From CAYNJG01 sp964397295 (GTDB lineage: Bacteria; Planctomycetota; Planctomycetia; Pirellulales; Pirellulaceae): 29,956 nt of DNA. Positions within the stretch are counted from its first letter, which is position 1; each line of letters begins with the position of its first letter. Of the stretch, positions 24,857 through 29,956 are shown piece by piece. Location: assembly GCA_964397295.1 (NCBI GenBank), contig CAYNJG010000072.1:1-29956 (forward strand). Reading direction: 5' to 3'. The position numbers and the translations under genes are program-made. The notes under the pieces were generated by a model that was given only the letters and a program-made list of their open reading frames with translations, made no database searches and was not told the origin of the DNA.

Positions 24857-26323
24857 TTAGAATCGATAGGAGAACCGAGCTTGGAGTCCGTCGAACGAAG
24901 TCACGTCACTGAGACTTCGGAAGTCGTTTGTTTGGACTGCGCTGATGTACTCTGAGGTAGTGACGGTGTTGAACCATGCACTAACCATGTAGCCAGCCGA
25001 TAGGTTGAGCTTGCCACCAACGCTCGTCCAACCCACACCTGCTTCCAAATCCAGGATAGGTACGATTCGTCCGGCTTCCCACTCCGTATTCACGACTTCG
25101 GGGTCAAACGCTTGACCGTTGAAGTACTGTGCTCGGAAACGGCCAGCCAAGAAACTTGCGTATCCGTTTGCGTAGACGTGCAACTGATTGCGGCACGAGA
25201 AACGCTGGGCTTCCAATCCGAGTCGAATTCCAGCTCCGTCGAAATCGATGTCCGATGTAATGGTTTCGATTCCATTCTTTAGGAACTGAGCATCAAACTG
25301 TTGCTCAAGCTTTGCGTATCGCCCCCCAATCACGTAGTTCAGCGACATCAACTCGCAGCATTTGAACAGCTGGCGAAACGAGACGTCGATCATGTCGAAG
25401 TCGATTTCCAAGCTCGCTTGTGCAGCCAGGCCATCTTGCGCCGCGGAGGCGGTGCTTGGATGCGAAACAAGGGAAGCAAGTACGAGTGGTGCAGCTATAC
25501 TTGTTTCATCTTGCGTCAGGCTTTCGAACAACGTGTATCGAACGTCAATGCTACTGACCGTATCCAACGCGACGTTGATACCAGCACGGAAACCAAGTTC
25601 GTAGTCGGGATCAAGAATACCGATGTTTCCGACTTGGATCGGTATTGGTGGGCCAGCAGCGATCGGGCCGTCAATTGGTACGGCGTACGCGACTTCAGCG
25701 TTGCGAGCTCGCAAGTAGAGAGCTTCGCCGTAGATGTTAGAGTAATGTGTTCCCACGCCGCAGCATGATGGGCACTTTCGCAAGCAAAGCGAACCACATG
25801 GCATCGTCGAACCGCATGAACTGCAACCACCGGCAGCTCCGCAACTAGGTTCAGGTAACCCATAGCCTGGACCATGAAGTCCGACTGGATTCGGAAGGCC
25901 ACATCCCGGGCCGCCTGTTAGACCGCAACTGGGTCCGCCGCCGCAGCAACCTGGGTCAGAGCATCCGCCCGGCAGCCCGCAAGCCGGTCCGAGTAGTGAA
26001 GTTTGGCTTACACCATTGCCGACCGCCGAATCACTTAGGAATGCAGTGGTGGCTGGTGGTTGCACGGCAGCACTGAAGCTGGGTGCACTTGTCGGAATCG
26101 CAGCAACCGCTGGTTGGGAATCGCTGAGCGACCCGTAGGCAACTGGTTGTGCGTCTGTTCCGGTTTGCATGTCGCTCAAGCTGGCATACACCGCCTTTGC
26201 AACATCTTCTGATGTCTCAGGCGTAGCAGCAACTTTAAACTTGCTGAAATCCTGGCCCATCGAATTTGAAGTCGCCATAGCTGCCAACATGGCAACGATA
26301 GCAACCGAACGAAAAGTAGTCAT
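24857..26323 (-). CDS. Lpg1974-type pore-forming outer-membrane protein
   Basis: This 488-residue protein resembles the Legionella OMP/Lpg1974 family, common in planctomycetes. It begins with a signal peptide (VAIVAMLAAMATSNSMGQ), then a Ser/Ala/Pro-rich stretch of about 90 residues and a strongly Cys/Gly-rich head (GPACGLPGGCSDPGCCGGG, CGLTGGPGCGLPNPVG, CSSCGSTMPC, CPSCCG). The barrel part starts at IYGEALYLRARNAEVAYAVP, a recognisable family start, followed by strands such as ELGFRAGINVAL, SIDVRYTLFESL, MSLNYVIGGRYAKLEQQ and LNLSAGYMVSAWFN; it ends in RFSYRF with terminal Phe for barrel insertion. ATG 26323 is preceded on the minus strand by GGGGGGA at about 8 nt. The Cys-rich head recalls the BBP7 protein in this window although the barrels differ. 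It has its own terminator. Confidence 0.85.
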   Translation of the reverse strand: MTTFRSVAIVAMLAAMATSNSMGQDFSKFKVAATPETSEDVAKAVYASLSDMQTGTDAQPVAYGSLSDSQPAVAAIPTSAPSFSAAVQPPATTAFLSDSAVGNGVSQTSLLGPACGLPGGCSDPGCCGGGPSCGLTGGPGCGLPNPVGLHGPGYGLPEPSCGAAGGCSSCGSTMPCGSLCLRKCPSCCGVGTHYSNIYGEALYLRARNAEVAYAVPIDGPIAAGPPIPIQVGNIGILDPDYELGFRAGINVALDTVSSIDVRYTLFESLTQDETSIAAPLVLASLVSHPSTASAAQDGLAAQASLEIDFDMIDVSFRQLFKCCELMSLNYVIGGRYAKLEQQFDAQFLKNGIETITSDIDFDGAGIRLGLEAQRFSCRNQLHVYANGYASFLAGRFRAQYFNGQAFDPEVVNTEWEAGRIVPILDLEAGVGWTSVGGKLNLSAGYMVSAWFNTVTTSEYISAVQTNDFRSLSDVTSFDGLQARFSYRF

Positions 26324-26869
26324 GGCAAAATCCCCCCACAGGTAATTGTCCGGAATGTCGTATCGACCCGACGTACCCGCAGATCAATCAAAAACGTTAC
26401 TGCCAGAAGACTCTTTTTAAACAGCCTATGTTTACAAATGCCGTTTCTTGCGTGAAAACTACCTCTGCACCGGGGTGGGCTTGGTGCATTTCATTTCATT
26501 ACCGCGTCTGTATTTATCTTTGAAAGTGATTGCGCAACGTTGCTTCAGGACGACTGCACAAAGTGGCAAAGAAATACCCGCTTTGTGGCTAATTGCAGTC
26601 AACAATTCTATTCAGTTGCAAATCTCTAACGGGGGACATGTTGCGATTGAGTTGCGGTCACTTTAGCGGTGCTGAATTTGTTTGGAGATTTGCACTCGCT
26701 TTTCACCGATAGAACTGAAGCGATAAATGCTAGTAGCTATTTGATGCGGGTTTTGGAGTTGTCAAAGCCAACGTATCGGATAGATTTTCGCAGCAACCGC
26801 TAATCAGCGACGACCTGCCTGGAACGGCAGTAAACAAGACGAATCTAGCCAAGGTCGGCTACCAACTCA
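26324..26869. other. 546-bp divergent intergenic region
   Basis: This AT-richer stretch separates the minus-strand porin gene from the plus-strand glycogen phosphorylase gene and must contain promoters for both. Visible structure: a palindrome GCAACGTTGC (26534-26543), an inverted pair CACAAAG/CTTTGTG (26557-26563 and 26581-26587), and TAGCC/GGCTA (26846-26850, 26857-26861) just before the phosphorylase start. A 72-codon frame at 26448-26666 begins at TTG without a ribosome site and is probably chance. Confidence 0.5.
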
Positions 26870-29374
26870 TTGCCGGCTAGCCCGGTCACTACCTTGGATG
26901 TTTGGGAAGATATTTTGAATACTACGCAATTAGATCGAACCACAGATGGAACTATGCTTGGCCCTTTATCTGAAGAGCTTCAACGCCATCTACATTTCAC
27001 GCTTGGACATTACAACAAGCAAGACGATCCCAGTTATGTGAATCGAGCCGCATCGTTCGTACTGCGAGATCGACTAGTTGGTCCGTGGAAAGAAACTCGC
27101 GAGCGAATGGCCGCTTCGAATGATCGCGTCGTCCACTACCTGTCGCTTGAGTTTTTGCTGGGGCGTTCGTTGAACAACGCTTTGCAAAGTCTTGACCTTG
27201 AATCAGAGCTTCGCGATTCACTTCTCGCCCACGGTATTTCGCTGGAGGAGGTTGTCGAAGAAGAACACGACGCTGGACTTGGCAACGGCGGTCTTGGCCG
27301 ACTTGCGGCTTGCTTCCTCGATAGCTGTGCACATCTGAAACTTCCGGTTACCGGATACGGTCTTCGGTACGAGTACGGCATGTTCCATCAGCGGATCGAG
27401 TCTGGAAATCAGATCGAAGCTCCGGACCACTGGCTTCGTGATGGTAATCCTTGGGAGATTGAACGACCGGAAGATGTCAAAACCATCAAGTTCTTCGGTC
27501 ACACCGAGCGATCGACTGGTGGACCTCGAGACCAAAGTCGTTGGGTTGGTACGCAAGATGTGCTGGCTCTGCCGTTCGACATGCCGATCCCTGGTAAAGA
27601 TGCGAAGTGCGTGAACACGCTTCGGCTATGGAAGGCGACGACATCCGAAATCTTTGACTTAAAGGAGTTCAACGCGGGTAGCTATCCGGAAGCTGTGGCT
27701 GCCAAGAACCAAGCCGAACAGATCTCGATGGTTCTGTACCCGAACGATGCTAGTGAAAACGGCAAGGAGCTGCGTCTCAAGCAGCAGTACTTCCTGGTTT
27801 CTTCAAGCTTGCAAGACGTGCTTAAGAGTTGGGTCGCGAAGCACGGCGAGAATTTTGAAGAGTTCGGCGCCAAGAACTGCTTCCAATTGAATGATACGCA
27901 TCCTGCATGTGCAGTTCCCGAACTGATGCGGTTGCTGATCGATGAGTACGGCGTCGAATGGGATGCGGCTTGGAAAATCACCACGCAATGCATGGCGTAT
28001 ACCAATCACACGCTGTTGCCGGAAGCACTCGAGCGTTGGTCCGTAGACCTTTTCAGTCGACTGTTGCCACGGTTGCTCGAAATAATCTATGAAATCAACG
28101 CACAGTTCTTAGCCGATCTCGAGCAGCAATTCCCAAATGACGTCGCGCTACGTCGTCGTCTTTCGCTAATCGAAGAAGGCCCTCAGCCACACGTGCGTAT
28201 GGCGTACCTCAGCATCGTTGGCAGCTTCTCCGTAAATGGCGTTGCCGCACTACATACTGAGCTGCTGAAAAAGGGCCTGTTCGCTGATTTCTATCGAATT
28301 TGGCCAGAGAAATTCAACAATAAAACGAACGGCGTTACTCAGCGTCGTTGGCTCTCGCATTGCAACCCAGAACTCCGCGACTTGTTGAACGAAACGATCG
28401 GCGATGGCTGGGAAGCGAACTTGGGAGAGCTCGAGGCACTCCGTCCCTTTGCCGACGATGCTTCGTTTAAAGACAAGTGGCACACGGTTAAATCGAACAA
28501 CAAACGTCGACTGTCTGAGTACATAAAAAGCGTGACGAAAATGGAGGTGAATCCAGCTTGGATGTTCGACGTCCAAGTCAAACGCATCCACGAGTACAAG
28601 CGGCAGTTGTTGAATATCTTGCACGTTATTCACTTGTACGATCGCATTTGCGAAGGTGACACGGCGGGAATGGTCCCGCGATTCTCGCTGATCGGTGGTA
28701 AAGCCGCACCTGGCTACCACATTGCCAAGTTGATTGTGAAGCTGATCAACAACGTGGCCGAAGTGGTCAATAAAGATCCTAAGACGCAAGACTTGTTGAA
28801 GATTTTGTTCTTCCCTAACTATCGTGTTTCCGCGATGGAATTTATTTGTCCTGGTACAGATCTGTCTGAGCAGATTTCTACGGCCGGTAAAGAAGCGTCG
28901 GGCACGGGCAATATGAAGTTCATGATGAACGGTGCTCTCACGATCGGAACGCTCGACGGTGCCAACATCGAAATCCGCGAGAAGGCCGGTGACGAGAACT
29001 TCTTCCTGTTCGGTTTGAACGCTGAAGAAGTTGCGGAGCAGCGAACGAACTACGATCCAAACTCCATCATCGCGAACGATCCGGAAATCAATCGCGTGAT
29101 GCAACTGATCGAGGGCGGCCGCTTCAACGAAGCTGAGCCCGGAATCTTCAGTGTGCTGACCGCGGGCTTGCGAAACCCACACGATCATTGGCTAACGGTG
29201 GCCGACTTCCGCAGCTACATTGATGCTCAGCGGCAAGTTGACCAGACATACGCCGATCAGCCATTGTGGCAACGTATGAGTATCTTGAACGTTGCGAACA
29301 GCGGACATTTCTCGAGCGATCGCACGATTCGCCAATACGCTGACGAGATTTGGAACGTTAATCCAGTTCTCTAA
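26870..29374 (+). CDS. glgP: glycogen/alpha-glucan phosphorylase
   Basis: Glycogen phosphorylase (GT35) uses phosphate to release glucose 1-phosphate from the non-reducing ends of alpha-1,4-glucans. The 834-residue product has normal length and all landmarks: VVHYLSLEFLLGRSLNNAL, LGNGGLGRLAACFLDS and YGLRYEYGMFHQ near the active site, FQLNDTHPACAVPELMRLLI, HTLLPEALERW, FNNKTNGVTQRRWL, DVQVKRIHEYKRQLLN, and EASGTGNMKFMMNGALTIGT with the PLP-binding Lys (K683), then LDGANIEI. It acts in the cytoplasm in storage-glycan breakdown. The start is unclear: the first possible codon is TTG 26870, with AAGG 15 nt upstream in the loop of a small hairpin; ATG 26954 (residue 29) still keeps the whole conserved domain. 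No glycogen-metabolism neighbours are visible in this window. Confidence 0.95.
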   Translation: MPASPVTTLDVWEDILNTTQLDRTTDGTMLGPLSEELQRHLHFTLGHYNKQDDPSYVNRAASFVLRDRLVGPWKETRERMAASNDRVVHYLSLEFLLGRSLNNALQSLDLESELRDSLLAHGISLEEVVEEEHDAGLGNGGLGRLAACFLDSCAHLKLPVTGYGLRYEYGMFHQRIESGNQIEAPDHWLRDGNPWEIERPEDVKTIKFFGHTERSTGGPRDQSRWVGTQDVLALPFDMPIPGKDAKCVNTLRLWKATTSEIFDLKEFNAGSYPEAVAAKNQAEQISMVLYPNDASENGKELRLKQQYFLVSSSLQDVLKSWVAKHGENFEEFGAKNCFQLNDTHPACAVPELMRLLIDEYGVEWDAAWKITTQCMAYTNHTLLPEALERWSVDLFSRLLPRLLEIIYEINAQFLADLEQQFPNDVALRRRLSLIEEGPQPHVRMAYLSIVGSFSVNGVAALHTELLKKGLFADFYRIWPEKFNNKTNGVTQRRWLSHCNPELRDLLNETIGDGWEANLGELEALRPFADDASFKDKWHTVKSNNKRRLSEYIKSVTKMEVNPAWMFDVQVKRIHEYKRQLLNILHVIHLYDRICEGDTAGMVPRFSLIGGKAAPGYHIAKLIVKLINNVAEVVNKDPKTQDLLKILFFPNYRVSAMEFICPGTDLSEQISTAGKEASGTGNMKFMMNGALTIGTLDGANIEIREKAGDENFFLFGLNAEEVAEQRTNYDPNSIIANDPEINRVMQLIEGGRFNEAEPGIFSVLTAGLRNPHDHWLTVADFRSYIDAQRQVDQTYADQPLWQRMSILNVANSGHFSSDRTIRQYADEIWNVNPVL

Positions 29375-29392
29375 ACCAGTTGTTGAAGCCGT

Positions 29393-29441
29393 CGTGAGTA
29401 GAGGCGACAATGCAGCATTGTGTTCTGCGCTTCTACTCACG
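29393..29441. repeat. nested inverted-repeat element between glgP and the PSCyt1 gene
   Basis: The outer arms CGTGAGTAGAGGCG (29393-29406) and CGCTTCTACTCACG (29428-29441) pair over 14 positions with a single G-T wobble. Inside, ACAATG (29407-29412) and CATTGT (29416-29421) form a second hairpin around CAG. There is no T tract, so it is not a standard terminator. The size and symmetry resemble REP/BIME-like intergenic repeats; no second copy was found in this window. Confidence 0.6.
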
Positions 29442-29452
29442 GGTTCGGTTCG

Positions 29453-29956
29453 TTGCGACTTCGATTGTTTACTGTTGCCGGTCCGCTGCTGACGATCGTT
29501 TTTTCGGTCGCTCAGCCAGCGAGCACAGGCGAGATCGATTTCCAACGCGACATTCGTCCCATTCTTTCCGACGCGTGTTATCACTGTCACGGGCCCGATG
29601 AAGCGTCACGCGAAGCAGATTTGCGGCTCGATAGGAAACCGGATACGACGCAGCTCGATCGGGAGGACAGCGAACTCCTGCGTCGGGTGAGGTCCACAGA
29701 TCCCGACGAAGTGATGCCACCACCTGAATCAGGCAAGTCACTTTCCAAGCAACAAGTCGAGCTGTTGGAACAGTGGATCTCAGAGGGTGCAGTATGGAGC
29801 ATGCACTGGTCCTTCGAGTTACCCCAAAAAGTCGTGTTGCCAAAAGCACTGGCGAACGATTCGTGGGTCAGGCAGCCCTTTGATGTTTACGTGCTTGAGT
29901 GTTTGCGGGAAGAACGACTACAACCGTCCGTCGAAGCGTCACGGCAAACGTTGATC
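29453..29956 (+). CDS. PSCyt1/PSCyt2 (DUF1549) planctomycete cytochrome protein, 3' end outside window
   Basis: The reading frame runs off the window edge, giving 168 codons from TTG 29453. It starts with a signal-peptide-like stretch (LFTVAGPLLTIVFSVAQPAS), then EIDFQRDIRPILSDACYHCH: IDFxRDIRPILSxxCxxCHGPD is the hallmark of the planctomycete cytochrome c-like domain PSCyt1, with heme motif C42-Y-H-C45-H46. The domain continues to MPPPESGKSLSKQQVELLEQ and WISEGAVW, and is followed by HWSFELP and RQPFDVYVLECLREERLQP, the start of the DUF1549/PSCyt2 domain. These large exported proteins are numerous in planctomycetes and often end in DUF1553; substrate and role are not firmly known, though association with sulfatases and sugar degradation has been noted. 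GTG 29420 is an alternative start inside the hairpin element. The frame is closed upstream by TAG at 29399. Confidence 0.85.
   Translation, partial: MRLRLFTVAGPLLTIVFSVAQPASTGEIDFQRDIRPILSDACYHCHGPDEASREADLRLDRKPDTTQLDREDSELLRRVRSTDPDEVMPPPESGKSLSKQQVELLEQWISEGAVWSMHWSFELPQKVVLPKALANDSWVRQPFDVYVLECLREERLQPSVEASRQTLI

Noticed and set aside
26396..26418. A TGGCAG-N5-TTTT element on the minus strand upstream of the porin gene, resembling a sigma-54 site
   Set aside because: The essential GC of the -12 element is missing and no activator site is visible.
26448..26666. A 72-codon plus-strand frame in the porin-glgP intergenic region
   Set aside because: Starts at TTG without Shine-Dalgarno, mixed composition, no resemblance to a known small protein. 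A 24-codon frame at 26638-26712 has GGGGGA too close to its ATG.
28250..29188. A 312-codon minus-strand frame
   Set aside because: It lies wholly antisense to the strongly conserved part of glgP and its product has no recognisable family; it is a shadow of the codon pattern.
29410..29601. Plus-strand frame starting at ATG 29410 with a good ribosome site
   Set aside because: Its start lies in the hairpin element and the product has no domain, while the neighbouring frame encodes the clear PSCyt1 motif. A frameshift joining the two is conceivable but not needed, since the PSCyt1 frame has its own signal peptide.

Overview
The window looks like chromosomal DNA from a planctomycete of the Pirellulales/Rhodopirellula type. 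The evidence is the combination of families: a DUF1559 pilin-like protein with an H-x9-DG motif, PEP-CTERM/dockerin-like surface proteins, giant cadherin-repeat proteins whose N-terminus is a basic stretch followed by an LE-x-R-x-(V/L)-L type motif, a BBP7-type and an Lpg1974-type outer-membrane barrel with Cys/Gly-rich heads, and a planctomycete cytochrome (PSCyt1/PSCyt2) gene at the right edge. I see no phage, IS element, CRISPR array, tRNA or rRNA.

Layout. (1) 1-2703, plus strand: end of a flagellar cluster with fliS, flgE and a small unknown gene. flgE appears to lack one G close to its start, which splits the normal N-terminus over two frames. (2) 2704-7775, plus: a DUF1559 protein, a small lipoprotein and a 948-residue PEP-CTERM protein that reads as two complete PEP-CTERM precursors joined in frame, each with its own signal peptide, dockerin-like repeats and sorting tail. 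(3) 7776-16710, plus: two adjacent giant surface proteins. The first combines ELWxxDGT repeats, cadherin-like repeats and an SdrD-B-like domain. The second is a cadherin-repeat protein with a DsbA/thioredoxin-like domain (CSAC, cis-Pro) apparently inserted inside a classical cadherin repeat. (4) 16891-19244, plus: two GT4 glycosyltransferases overlapping by 4 bp. (5) 19261-22291, minus: a BBP7-type barrel protein and a lipoprotein of the endonuclease/exonuclease/phosphatase fold. (6) 22292-23053: a 760-bp non-coding stretch with a strong minus-strand terminator and a cluster of palindromes. (7) 23054-26323: a small DUF2007 protein (plus), a DegT-type sugar aminotransferase (minus) and an Lpg1974-type porin (minus). 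(8) 26870-29956, plus: glycogen phosphorylase, a nested hairpin element, and the 5' part of a PSCyt1/PSCyt2 gene cut by the window end.

Taken together the region is mostly about the cell surface: flagellum, exported repeat proteins, outer-membrane barrels, and enzymes of glycan synthesis (two GT4 enzymes and an aminotransferase) that could supply polysaccharide or protein glycans for that surface. Exosortase/PEP-CTERM systems are known to be associated with exopolysaccharide genes, but no exosortase is present here. Three places (flgE start, PEP-CTERM junction, one segment of the first giant protein) could each be explained by small indels, so sequence accuracy should be checked before biology is built on them.
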